Origin: Pichia kudriavzevii
Lineage: Eukaryota; Ascomycota; Pichiomycetes; Pichiales; Pichiaceae
Reading direction: 5' to 3'
NCBI RefSeq assembly: GCF_003054445.1
Contig: NC_042507.1
Coordinates: 992,001 to 1,056,000, forward strand
Length of the DNA: 64,000 bases
This document shows, one piece after another, positions 29,317 through 38,912 of the stretch; position 1 is the stretch's first letter; every line of letters starts with the position of its first letter. Below the pieces are notes generated by a model that did no database searches, was not told the origin of the DNA, and worked only from the letters and a program-made list of their open reading frames with translations. A program made the position numbers and the translations under genes.

Positions 29317-29889
29317 ATGACAGATAACACATCCCTTTATTCCATCACAGCTGTTCTTATTCTAGACAATCAACAGAATAGAATATATACAAAATACTAC
29401 AAGTCCCCTCATGTGGAACCAGTGTCTGAATTGGTAACGAATCCAAAAAAGCAAAAGCAATTTGAATCAGATCTATTCAAGAAGACTTCCAAGCAAAATT
29501 CAGATATAATACTTTTTGATCATCATACTGTTGTATACAGAGAATTTTCGGATTTCATTATTTATACTATAGGTAACCTTGACCAGAACGAAGTCCTTTT
29601 ATACAATGTTTTGCAAGGCATTGCCGGATCTTTAGAAATAATTTTAGACTCTCAAATGGATAAGAGGTCTTTGCTTGAGTCATTTGATATGGTTGCAATT
29701 GCTATTGATGAAACTATAGATGATGGTATTGTTCTAGAAACTGATCCTAATGCAATTGCCGCTAGAGTAACTAATCCACCTACCGAAGATATCACTAACA
29801 TTAAGATTGACCTTTCAGAAAAAGGCCTTCTCAGTGCTTTTAATTTTGCCAAAAAGAACATTTCAGAGCGTTTGCAACAAGGTTTCTAA
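29317..29889 (+). CDS. RET3: Coatomer (COPI) zeta subunit
   Basis: The protein has 190 residues, the same size as S. cerevisiae Ret3 (189). It is a single longin/clathrin-adaptor small-chain domain: LYSITAVLILDNQQNRIYTKYY at the start, then HTVVYREFSDFIIYTIG, NEVLLYNVLQGI and MVAIAIDETIDDGIVLETDP. It pairs with gamma-COP (Sec21) in the COPI coat that carries Golgi-to-ER retrograde traffic. It is convergent with RQC2, with 83 bp between stops. Confidence 0.95.
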   Translation: MTDNTSLYSITAVLILDNQQNRIYTKYYKSPHVEPVSELVTNPKKQKQFESDLFKKTSKQNSDIILFDHHTVVYREFSDFIIYTIGNLDQNEVLLYNVLQGIAGSLEIILDSQMDKRSLLESFDMVAIAIDETIDDGIVLETDPNAIAARVTNPPTEDITNIKIDLSEKGLLSAFNFAKKNISERLQQGF

Positions 29890-29972
29890 CCCTCTATATT
29901 TTGTGTTGTAATTATTGAACCAGATTAGTCTTGTAGGTTAGATTTTATATAACAGGAATATATACGGGAGGA

Positions 29973-32900
29973 CTATTTCTTTTTACTTTTAGCTTTGCCG
30001 CCTTTAGACCTATTATTTCCCCCTCTACTATCGTTTTTACCACTGCTACTACCGCTAGACCCTATCTTGAATTTGGAAGCAGTCAATGCCATCATGAACT
30101 CTTGTTCGTTAATGAGTTCGATCTTATTATCACGATCGTACCAGTCACTTTCATCCTTTATTAATTCCCCAGTACGTCTCTTAAAAGTTTCAACAATATC
30201 CTTCACAGTCTTGCCTTTCTTCAAATTTCCAGGTTGCAGTTTGACTTTATAGGTGTACTTATTCAAAGCGCTCCATGGTGCAAACACTGGAATACAATCG
30301 GATACCACATCTGTCTTCTTAGGCGCACCTAGAAGACCCGAAATATTTAAATGGTAGTTATCAACATCATTGACAAGGTTCATGTACTCATCAGATTCAC
30401 CAACATCTGTTTCATCACCCTTATTCTCCAATTCATCAATTAACTTTGTTATTTGATTAATTTGCTGCTGTCTCTTTCTCCTTTTTTTTGCTGCAATACT
30501 CATTCGTGGATCCTCATTGGACTTCTTGTCTTCAAATTTTTGTTTGTCCTCGACCTGTTTTAATGTACCCAAAACAGCCATCCGCAGTCTTCTTTCCTCG
30601 TCATCTTGATGTCCGTATTTTTCTTTGATCTTTTTCAGCTTGTTTTTTTTGCCTCTTATTGTTGTTTGGGTCTGCTGAGCAGGGAGTGGGGCCATTATGA
30701 CCTCATCATTTTCACTCGATTTCTGTTCATCATTTTCAGTCTCTATCTCGTTTACAGATTCACCGGTGTCAGATTTTTCAGCATCTTGAAGTTTAGCTAG
30801 CATAGTTTTCAATTCGAGGATCTTAGATGCCGAACCTTTACTCTTAGAGCCGGAAATCAATTCCAATTCCCCATCTCTTTGTTTTTTACCTTCCCTATAT
30901 CTGGTAAATGTTTCTTTGTCAGCCAGGAAGAGTAAACCAGCACCCATCACCATTTGGCAAGGTGGCAAGTAGTTTCTCTCTTTGTTGACATTTAGTAGAC
31001 CTGTTGGTAGAATGGTACCATCAAAATCTTTTTTAGAAACTCCCTTTCCAGGTACATACCATGGACTAGTGACCATTTTATTATCCCAGGCCTTAGTGGT
31101 AGACAAAGAAAAAATCCCAGCTTGCATATATGTGGTAGGAGGAATATCTTTGTTTTTATATGGATTCTTAATGAAAACTTTGAGACAATTTTCCAAGTCA
31201 TTAGAAACAAGGCAATCTGTTTCATTGTCAAAGTATTTGTAGTAAATAGAATCGACCTGATTATCGTCCCTTCCAGCAACACATAGATAACCTTCGCTGG
31301 AAATGAACCAAAAGAACTTCTCAAACCAAAACTTAGGCCGTAATTGCTTGAATTCTACATTCTGCTTTGACTCTTTTTCCATTCTCTTCAAGTCATTTTG
31401 GATCTTTTGTTCACTGCTTCTAATGGCAAGCGCTGCATTTTTAGCAGTTTTTTCTTGTTTATCCCTGGCAGTTTTCTTTGCATCAAAGTACCTAGAAGCA
31501 TTAGCAAAAGCAGAAAGTGTAATATCAATAACAACATCAACAACATTTGTTGCCTGTATCTTAGAAGAGCCATTGACCGAATCACTTTTACTTTCGGAAT
31601 CAGAGTCAGAGTCAGAGTCAGAATCATCAGTACTCCATCCAGACTCTTCCATGTCATCTTCATCACCGTCATATTCGTCTTCATTATCAACAAGAGAAAT
31701 TGTAATCTCATTTTTTATAAGGTTCAAAGATTTAATCATCTTGGCAATCTCATTGCCTCTATCTTTCTGGACTTTAATATATTTTTCGATATTTTTCCAG
31801 TCCATTTTTTGGTCAATCAGTTCCTGGACCGCTCTTTTGCATTCCTCTATTTTTTCATTATAATATGTAATGAGTGTACCTTTTTTATTATTTAAAGCTT
31901 GCACTTCGTCCAACACTTGCAGTTTCTTGGAGTGTTCATCCTTGACATACTGCAGTCTCTTTGAAATGTTGGCCTTCTGTTGCTGACGACCCAAGGAGAC
32001 TTTGGACATTTCTATTGCTGTAAAGAATTTATCAACCGTTTTATTATAACCTTTAAAACATTCAATCTTTACATTATCATTAATTTTATGTGACGGTTCG
32101 TAGGGATGGAATTCATGATATACGTACTCAAGATTGTCAGCGGATGCGTCTTTTTCTGTATCAAAAAGTTCATTTTTACGACTCAATATGTAACCTTCGA
32201 CTTCACCAACAGGGGTCTCAATTAATTGATCGTATTTTGCCTTAGAATCTTTCATTGATTTAGAAGTAAACTTAAGCAACTGGTCATCTTCAAGGAGCTT
32301 CAAACAGCTTGTTTTCGGAGGAACAGAATTTGCCAAAAGAGAAATATGAATCAAGTCAGATGACAAATAAGCGGCATTTTGAAAACATAGCTTCTCGATT
32401 GATAATACTTTTTTTGGTTCCCTTTCAGTTTGATTGGTATCTTCAATCCACTTCAAGAGAGTATCTTCGTCATATAGTTCATCATGCAGTGCAACACAAG
32501 AGTCCTCAAACAGTGATTTGTCAAACATATTATAGATAGACCCAACATCGTAATTGCCTTTGATTGAATTAGAATCGGTATCAACAAATCTGTAAATCGC
32601 CATTATTTTTAGATTTTCATCCAAAAGGATAACATTACCTGCACTAAAAAATTCTAACACAAGGTAGTAGAGCCCATCACCAAATTCAAAAACAACAATT
32701 CTATCATCTCCCACTTGCTTAATATCAGTGACTCTTTTCGTCTTTAAGTGTTTCCTCAACTTAGAGGTGAAATTTGAGGGTTCAGGTTGGGTAGGTCTTT
32801 GAAAATCGGTCATGTATACCTTGAAGCCAGATTCTAGTACAACATTGACTTTTGAATCTGGGATGCTGAATTTCAGTAAGAAAGACCTATTATTTGCGAC

Positions 32901-32996
32901 TAGGTCGTAGATATTTTGAAGTCTGTAGTTGTGGATGGACTTTTTCAATTCGGCAATAAGGATTTTCAAATCCAACGAGGAGACTCTCTGCTTCAT
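29973..32996 (-). CDS. RQC2: Ribosome quality control complex subunit Rqc2 (NEMF/Tae2)
   Basis: The protein has 1007 residues (1038 in S. cerevisiae). The NFACT-N domain starts MKQRVSSLDLKILIAELKKS. Long coiled coil covers about 330-430. The NFACT-R (DUF814) domain is near 540-660 with FWFISSEGYLCVAGRDDNQ and LPPCQMVMGAGLL. The NFACT-C domain near 890-960 has CIPVFAPWSALNKYTYKVKLQPG. Rqc2 binds stalled 60S-peptidyl-tRNA, recruits Ltn1 and adds C-terminal Ala/Thr (CAT) tails. An acidic Ser-Asp repeat near 455-475 looks like a casein kinase 2 target. The C-terminus is Gly/Ser/Lys-rich. Confidence 0.96.
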   Translation of the reverse strand: MKQRVSSLDLKILIAELKKSIHNYRLQNIYDLVANNRSFLLKFSIPDSKVNVVLESGFKVYMTDFQRPTQPEPSNFTSKLRKHLKTKRVTDIKQVGDDRIVVFEFGDGLYYLVLEFFSAGNVILLDENLKIMAIYRFVDTDSNSIKGNYDVGSIYNMFDKSLFEDSCVALHDELYDEDTLLKWIEDTNQTEREPKKVLSIEKLCFQNAAYLSSDLIHISLLANSVPPKTSCLKLLEDDQLLKFTSKSMKDSKAKYDQLIETPVGEVEGYILSRKNELFDTEKDASADNLEYVYHEFHPYEPSHKINDNVKIECFKGYNKTVDKFFTAIEMSKVSLGRQQQKANISKRLQYVKDEHSKKLQVLDEVQALNNKKGTLITYYNEKIEECKRAVQELIDQKMDWKNIEKYIKVQKDRGNEIAKMIKSLNLIKNEITISLVDNEDEYDGDEDDMEESGWSTDDSDSDSDSDSESKSDSVNGSSKIQATNVVDVVIDITLSAFANASRYFDAKKTARDKQEKTAKNAALAIRSSEQKIQNDLKRMEKESKQNVEFKQLRPKFWFEKFFWFISSEGYLCVAGRDDNQVDSIYYKYFDNETDCLVSNDLENCLKVFIKNPYKNKDIPPTTYMQAGIFSLSTTKAWDNKMVTSPWYVPGKGVSKKDFDGTILPTGLLNVNKERNYLPPCQMVMGAGLLFLADKETFTRYREGKKQRDGELELISGSKSKGSASKILELKTMLAKLQDAEKSDTGESVNEIETENDEQKSSENDEVIMAPLPAQQTQTTIRGKKNKLKKIKEKYGHQDDEERRLRMAVLGTLKQVEDKQKFEDKKSNEDPRMSIAAKKRRKRQQQINQITKLIDELENKGDETDVGESDEYMNLVNDVDNYHLNISGLLGAPKKTDVVSDCIPVFAPWSALNKYTYKVKLQPGNLKKGKTVKDIVETFKRRTGELIKDESDWYDRDNKIELINEQEFMMALTASKFKIGSSGSSSGKNDSRGGNNRSKGGKAKSKKK

Positions 32997-33243
32997 AGTT
33001 TAGCAAGTATCAAAATCTCTAATATCAACCCAATAAAAATTCTAAGATTGGATTTATTTATACTCAGAACTAACTAAAAAGTGGTGACCTCAAGGAACGG
33101 AGACCTGTGCGTGCAAAGTTCAGCTTATGAAAACTTGAGAATTTGGCTGAGACAATATACTCGCACCAACGTAGGATTTAGGAATTCCAGCCTCCCTTGG
33201 TTATCAGATTGGCGAAAGGCCATTTACTACAACCTCTATCGAC

Positions 33244-34251
33244 ATGCCCGTTCCAACTAAAGACATTGATAAGATAGTGAAGCTTTTGCAGAAAGAAAAC
33301 TCTAAAGTTGTATTCTTTGTTGGTGCCGGGATTTCAACAAATTGTGGAATTCCTGATTTCAGATCTCCTGAAACAGGACTATATGCTAATTTAAGGAAGC
33401 TTAGTTTACCATACCCTGAAGCCGTTTTCGATATTGAATATTTTAAGAATAAGCCAAAGGCATTTTACACTCTTGCTGATGAATTATTTCCAGGAAAATT
33501 TGCTCCTAGTAAATTTCATTACTTGATTAGATTATGCCAGGACAAAAATCTGTTGAAACGATGTTATTCGCAAAATATCGACACTTTAGAAAGAATTGCT
33601 GGGGTAGAGGATGATAAAATTGTCGAAGCTCATGGTTCATTCGCTTCAAACCATTGTATTGAATGCAATACTGAGATGTCAAAAGAAAAACTTCGGGAGT
33701 TTATGAATAGGGGAGAAATACCTAGTTGTCTTGAATGTCAGGGATATGTAAAACCAGATATAGTTTTCTTTGGCGAGGCTCTTCCCACTAAATTATGGGA
33801 CTTATGGGAGGAAGACGTTGATGACATGGATATTGCAATTGTTGCTGGAACATCACTTGCAGTTTACCCGTTTGCTAATTTGCCTGCGGAGGTAACTAAA
33901 AAGGCTACGCGTGTATTGATTAACAGAGAACTCTGTGGTGACTTTGAATTGTCTCCAAGAAAAACAGATATAGTACTCCTTGAAGATTGTGATTCTATTG
34001 CAGAGACGATATGTGAAAGATTGAATTGGTCTAAGGAGCTAGAACAACTTGTAGCCAAAGGTAAGTCTCAAATTGGCGGTACAAGGTATAAGGGTGACGA
34101 GACAGCGGTTGAACTCGGGGAACTTATTTCTGAAAAGGTATCTAAAGCAATTTTAAAGGAAGAGGGTCAAGAAGGAGATAGAAAGGATGGGGAAAAAGAG
34201 GAGGATATTTGTGCCTTAGTCGATGCCATGGAAAATGTCAAGGTTGACTGA
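33244..34251 (+). CDS. HST2: NAD+-dependent protein deacetylase (sirtuin) Hst2
   Basis: The protein has 335 residues (357 in S. cerevisiae). All sirtuin motifs are present: VVFFVGAGISTNCGIPDFRSP near residue 22, the SQNIDTLERIAGV segment near 108, the catalytic histidine in EAHGSFASNHC near 130, a zinc site of two CxxC pairs (CIEC and CLEC), and PDIVFFGEALP. Hst2 is the mainly cytosolic class I sirtuin that removes acetyl groups from H4K16 and other substrates. The C-terminal tail is charged and shorter than in S. cerevisiae, where it takes part in autoinhibition. It is divergent from RQC2 over 247 bp. Confidence 0.94.
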   Translation: MPVPTKDIDKIVKLLQKENSKVVFFVGAGISTNCGIPDFRSPETGLYANLRKLSLPYPEAVFDIEYFKNKPKAFYTLADELFPGKFAPSKFHYLIRLCQDKNLLKRCYSQNIDTLERIAGVEDDKIVEAHGSFASNHCIECNTEMSKEKLREFMNRGEIPSCLECQGYVKPDIVFFGEALPTKLWDLWEEDVDDMDIAIVAGTSLAVYPFANLPAEVTKKATRVLINRELCGDFELSPRKTDIVLLEDCDSIAETICERLNWSKELEQLVAKGKSQIGGTRYKGDETAVELGELISEKVSKAILKEEGQEGDRKDGEKEEDICALVDAMENVKVD

Positions 34252-36294
34252 TTTGATTATTTGTTATCGTGCTTTTATATTTTCCAATTTTCATCTTTTT
34301 TAGACTATCAAGTTATTCTATAGATAATTTTGTTTAAGAATATCAATTTAGCAGCACTTGGTCTGTGGACAACCATTTCTCTAATCGCATTACGCTATCG
34401 ACATTCCACTAGTAATAGAACCAACTTCTAATACAAACAAACTTGGTCAAAAATTCCTTGTTTTTTACTCCTCTACCAAATTTGAAGGGATTTTTTTCAT
34501 CTCATTGCGCTATCTCTGTATTCGAAATGGGCTTTATCTTAGTAATCATATGCAGCATTGATGCAGGGAAAAGTATTTTACTCATTACTGAAATACCATA
34601 TCTATACATTTTGGTATCAGTATTATACAAACACAATGTTTAAGTTAATGACCATGTCGTGCAAGTATTGGTCCCTGTACATCACCAGAAGCAAAAACAA
34701 ATTAAAAATCTACAGAATTTAGAGAGGTCTACATAGGGTTGCCATTCTGGTTTAAGTATATTGATTGTATCGACCTAAAAGTATTGGATGATTCATTAAT
34801 GTTGCTACCCAAAGCTGTTAGAAAAAGATGGTGAGGTTATTTCAATAATAGAATCAGACCTATTATTTCTTGAACTTCATCAATTTGCGCATGTAGTCGA
34901 TATGTTGCCTCTCAGGAAAAATCAATTTTGTTTATAAACATATTAATATAAAATATGGATAGCCAGGAGATCTAATGTTCATGAATATCCGTGCGTCTTT
35001 GGACTTTCAGCTAGTTGTGAGAAACCCAATTGATACTAAATTCAAGGTCATATCATTTTTTAAGTTATCTTTTTTATGAAAACAATGTGAGAAAAGAACA
35101 AAGAAGTATAGTATAATCTACTATTGGGGACAGGAATCATTTATTTTACCTAGACACGTCACTTGCCACTTGTATCTGCAAACGTCGGTTATGGCAGTAC
35201 GTTGATTGATATAGGGTTTGTACCGTAGATGCTGACCGGCACTTCTCAAGTATTTTCATATCTTTGCAAGAAAGATAAATGTCAAACTGTATGTTTGTTA
35301 CTGCTGAATTTGGAATGATAAATGTATTCAAATTATTATTCATCCTGTTATCTGGTGATACCACAGAACATAATGCGTGGATCTCGCCCAGAGAGATGAC
35401 CGAAATGTCTATTATTTACAAAATACATCGTATGCTTCCTTAATCGTACTTGGTGAATTACGAAGGTCAATTCGGCATAACAAATCAATTTTATTATGCT
35501 AAGGAATAAAACAGAGAATAAAAGTGCTTTTCTTTGTTTTTATCTGATTCAACTCGTATGTTCCCCCAAAGGCTCAAACACAAAGCAGGAGTCGTTGAGT
35601 TTGACATGGATGCCTTTGAAGATCCACAATTTTAAGAGATCTCTAAAAAAATGCTTGGATTTGATCAGCTTTCGGGGAAAGGAATTGATAATATTGTTTC
35701 CTTGGAACTTTCCTCTTGGGAAATGTCTTATAATGCAAAACACTTGTCAAATAAATCGAAATATGGACATAATTCGGTTGTGCAAAATCTCGAAACAAAA
35801 CGTTAGAGCTGTATACAAACCAATATAATACTTAACTACTACAAAAGTTTTAGTTTTGTTACTCATGGTGTGTCCAGTAAGAGCGTGTTTGATAGTACGT
35901 CTATTTTAGAAAGGTGGATTATACCGTGGTACTATGAATTGCTAAGAATCTCTGCAAATGAAACCGCAGATGTTTTAGTCATCAAGGAATGAGTCCCACT
36001 CCATGCACAAAACTCAATCGGTAATGAAACTATATGAAGAGATCTCATTGATCCAGACTATATATGAAGTTTGAATTTAGCCTAGCTTACTAGAAATTAT
36101 TTTGAACTCTTATGTGTAAGGCATAAGAAACCGACTAGTCATTGTAGCTTGTAAAAAAAAAAGTAGCGATTGTATTGAGCTCGCATGGAATCTGTAATAG
36201 AGGTTGAGATTGGTTCAACACTTTTTTTTTTCACAACTTCTACATGTTTCATCAAGCAACCAAATTCCGTTTATCATAATTCTGCAACTATATA
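34252..36294 (+). pseudogene. Gene-poor 2-kb tract, probably holding a decayed protein gene of unknown family
   Basis: No intact gene fits here, yet the plus strand shows coding-like stretches in order: GLPFWFKYIDCIDLKVLDDS near 34735-34795, KLLEKDGEVISIIESDLLFL near 34812-34875, KHKAGVVEFDMDAFEDPQF and MLGFDQLSGKGIDNIVSLEL near 35575-35715, and SILERWIIPWYYELLRISAN near 35905-35965. The pieces are broken by stops and frame changes, as in an old pseudogene of roughly 400-450 codons. I do not recognise the family. A frame on the other strand at 35146-35364 is less convincing. The last 250 bp would be the ULP1 promoter. Confidence 0.4.
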
Positions 36295-38082
36295 ATGAAC
36301 ATATATGAAGGTAGAAGAATGGGGAGCGTCTCCTCAGTGGAGAGCAATAGCAGATCTTCCTTTTTCAGCCAATACGACTTTAACAACTTACCAACATTTG
36401 CATCATCTCAAACAAATTCAACTGGTTCAAAAAATAGCAATGTGCATCATAATACTTCTTTCACAACCAGAAACACTCCGTCTTCCAAGGTTGAATTGCC
36501 ATTTTTACCAAATAGAGATGTTCCTAGTTATGTACTTGATGAAGCTAGGTTCCCTGATCCTACACTGAATAGAATTTTTTCAAACAAGGCTACCAATCCC
36601 ATGTTTGGAAAAAGAGTATGGTCTACTAACTCAGAGAGAAGTAGTCACGGTGACAGAGAAGATCTGTATAATTCAGGCTTGTCTTCCAGCAATGAACTCA
36701 TGGAATTAATTCAAAACTTCGGCTCTCTGATATACCTGCTTATCTGTAAAGGTGGAATATGGGGGTTATGGTTTCTGAATGCGCTGTCCAAAATGTTGTT
36801 GAAGAAAGTGAGAACTATACCAGAACCAGACAATAGCGAAAGAGACGAAAACTATGAAACTGTCATCAGTGCTGAAAGTACACCAATAAAGAAAGATGGG
36901 GAGGACAAGAACATTGAGACACCACTATTTTACCAAAAGTTGAGGTCACTAAACGTGTATGATAGACTAAGAGAAGAACAAGCGCAACCTTTGCACAAAG
37001 CTGAAAAGGTTAATTATAAGAAACCGAAACAACAGTATGGAACTCAATTCTTCAAAAATCCTTCTTCACGGATGAATTTAGAGACCGAGTATCTGAGGAC
37101 AGCATTAAAACCGCTGAATTTACCAAGTGAAGATGTCTACTCAAAATCACAAAAGATAAAGGAGAACCTTTGTGCCATTTATTCTGAAGTTAGACAAAAT
37201 CCTGCTAATCCAACATTCACTCGTTCCACTACAAGATTCAGAGATCTAGAATGGCTAGTTGATGATAATGAGGATTATTTGAACAATTTAGAGCGGACAC
37301 GAAGATTCAAAGAATATCAAAACATTCTAGCCGAAAGGAAGAAAATGCAACAGATAATCCATTTATCGAAGCTCAAGGAAACTGGCTTCGGGGTTCGCAA
37401 ACTAACAGGCGACCAAGTTGCAGAAATTGAAAAAATATGGGAGATTCAACCTAAGGACACAATTATCGACAAGTTTCGTATCAAGATTACATCCAGAGAT
37501 TTACTTACATTATGCGATCGACATTGGCTGAACGACAACATTATTGATTTTTACTTACAGCTTGTCAAGGAAGATGTTAATTCCAGGAAACTGAATCAAA
37601 TTCACATTTTTAGCACATATTTCTATACTACATTGAAAGAAAAGGGCTACATTGGTGTTAAAAAATGGGGGAAACGTGCTAAAGTGGATGTTTCTGAACT
37701 TGATATGGTTTTTGTTCCCGTTAACCTACATCAGACACACTGGGCATTGGCTGTTATTGATAATAAGAACGAAAGATTTTTTTATGTGGATTCTTTATTT
37801 GGTGATGGCACTGATATATTGTATTTACTAATGGATTACATGACAGAGGAAACAAAGAAAAACCATGGTTCCTTAAATAGAAGAAATTACTCTAATTACA
37901 GTGTGATTGGGAAGTATGAATGCCCGACTCAACAGAATGGTTATGATTGCGGTGTTTTCACATGTACTGCTGCTGATTACTTGTCTAGAAATAGAGAATT
38001 GGATTATAGTCAAGCTGATATGCCAGATCTTAGAAGAAGGATGGGATGGGAAATTCTCAAAGGGAAACTAATCGAACATTGA
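36295..38082 (+). CDS. ULP1: SUMO (Smt3) protease Ulp1
   Basis: The protein has 595 residues (621 in S. cerevisiae). The C48 peptidase domain fills the last 220: SRDLLTLCDRHWLNDNIIDF, the catalytic His in LHQTHWAL (about 481), Asp in YVDSLFGDG (about 498), and Gln/Cys in CPTQQNGYDCGVF (Cys about 552). Ulp1 matures Smt3 and removes it from targets, tethered at nuclear pores through its N-terminal half. That half is Ser/Asn-rich and disordered, except for a strongly hydrophobic segment at about 143-168 (FGSLIYLLICKGGIWGLWF). Coiled coil precedes the protease domain. A second in-frame ATG at codon 9 is also possible as the start. Confidence 0.95.
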   Translation: MNIYEGRRMGSVSSVESNSRSSFFSQYDFNNLPTFASSQTNSTGSKNSNVHHNTSFTTRNTPSSKVELPFLPNRDVPSYVLDEARFPDPTLNRIFSNKATNPMFGKRVWSTNSERSSHGDREDLYNSGLSSSNELMELIQNFGSLIYLLICKGGIWGLWFLNALSKMLLKKVRTIPEPDNSERDENYETVISAESTPIKKDGEDKNIETPLFYQKLRSLNVYDRLREEQAQPLHKAEKVNYKKPKQQYGTQFFKNPSSRMNLETEYLRTALKPLNLPSEDVYSKSQKIKENLCAIYSEVRQNPANPTFTRSTTRFRDLEWLVDDNEDYLNNLERTRRFKEYQNILAERKKMQQIIHLSKLKETGFGVRKLTGDQVAEIEKIWEIQPKDTIIDKFRIKITSRDLLTLCDRHWLNDNIIDFYLQLVKEDVNSRKLNQIHIFSTYFYTTLKEKGYIGVKKWGKRAKVDVSELDMVFVPVNLHQTHWALAVIDNKNERFFYVDSLFGDGTDILYLLMDYMTEETKKNHGSLNRRNYSNYSVIGKYECPTQQNGYDCGVFTCTAADYLSRNRELDYSQADMPDLRRRMGWEILKGKLIEH

Positions 38083-38912
38083 GGTGATTATTAATTTTGC
38101 AAAAAATTGTATAGGCTCAACAGGTATGTATTTTAAATATTTAAATTTCTGTAAGGCTTAAAAGGAAGCTATTATCGCAATGTTATATTAGGAAGAGGTA
38201 ACCAGAGATTTGTAGACATACATACCAAAAAAGTATCAGATTCAGATTGATTTCGTCGCTGAAATCAACATATGAGTATTGTGCTTTTAATTATAACATT
38301 GAAAACATTCAGCAAGATATTCATAGTCTACGAATACAACATTATCAACGGGGATAGATAAAAGTCTATAATACCGATCACGTAGGATTTACAGAATCAA
38401 ATGAAGAGTAATGGAACCACATTGTTTTGCACTTGTGTCACGTTTATACTTCGCCCAGTTCAACTACTTCTGTGAATAGTTGTAATTCTGAAAGAAATGT
38501 TATTCTTACCAGGGTTCTATCACTGTGTCAGTATGTTCCTTTTTTTTATACTAAAAGTAGAAAGCATGGATACTAGAACACGTAAATGTCCCCTGCAACG
38601 CTTGATTTTTCTTCAGCTGAAGGGTTTCACGAAATCGGTAGCTTCAGCAAGGTCACACGTGGCTAACCATGATAAATAAAATCTGGCGAGTTGATTTGGA
38701 AGACGTAACAGACTTATCCGAATACTAGGTTTTATCATTTTCGTTAACATTGTGAGAAAAAAAGAACAATACTGAAATATTTGAATCGAACCCAGTCTAA
38801 CCAAAAAATAAGGAGCTCATCCTCATAAATTCTCAGCAGCCAATTTCTTCGTCCCCTGTTGTCTTTGAGAGCTTTTGTACCCAGAAAGGACAGCCTTAAG
38901 GAGTAGTACAGC
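38083..38912. other. Intergenic, no gene seen
   Basis: 830 bp between ULP1 and YPP1, AT-rich, holding the YPP1 promoter. A GAATCGAACCC at 38783-38793 resembles a reversed tRNA B box, but no cloverleaf can be drawn around it. Confidence 0.6.

Noticed and set aside
35146-35364. Minus-strand frame (72 codons, NTFIIPNSAVTN) loosely like a mechanosensitive-channel segment
   Set aside because: The similarity is only a short run of common residues. The plus strand of the same interval looks more coding-like.
38775-38812. Possible tRNA B box (GGGTTCGATTC on the minus strand)
   Set aside because: The T-stem does not pair, and no A box or anticodon arm can be drawn upstream.
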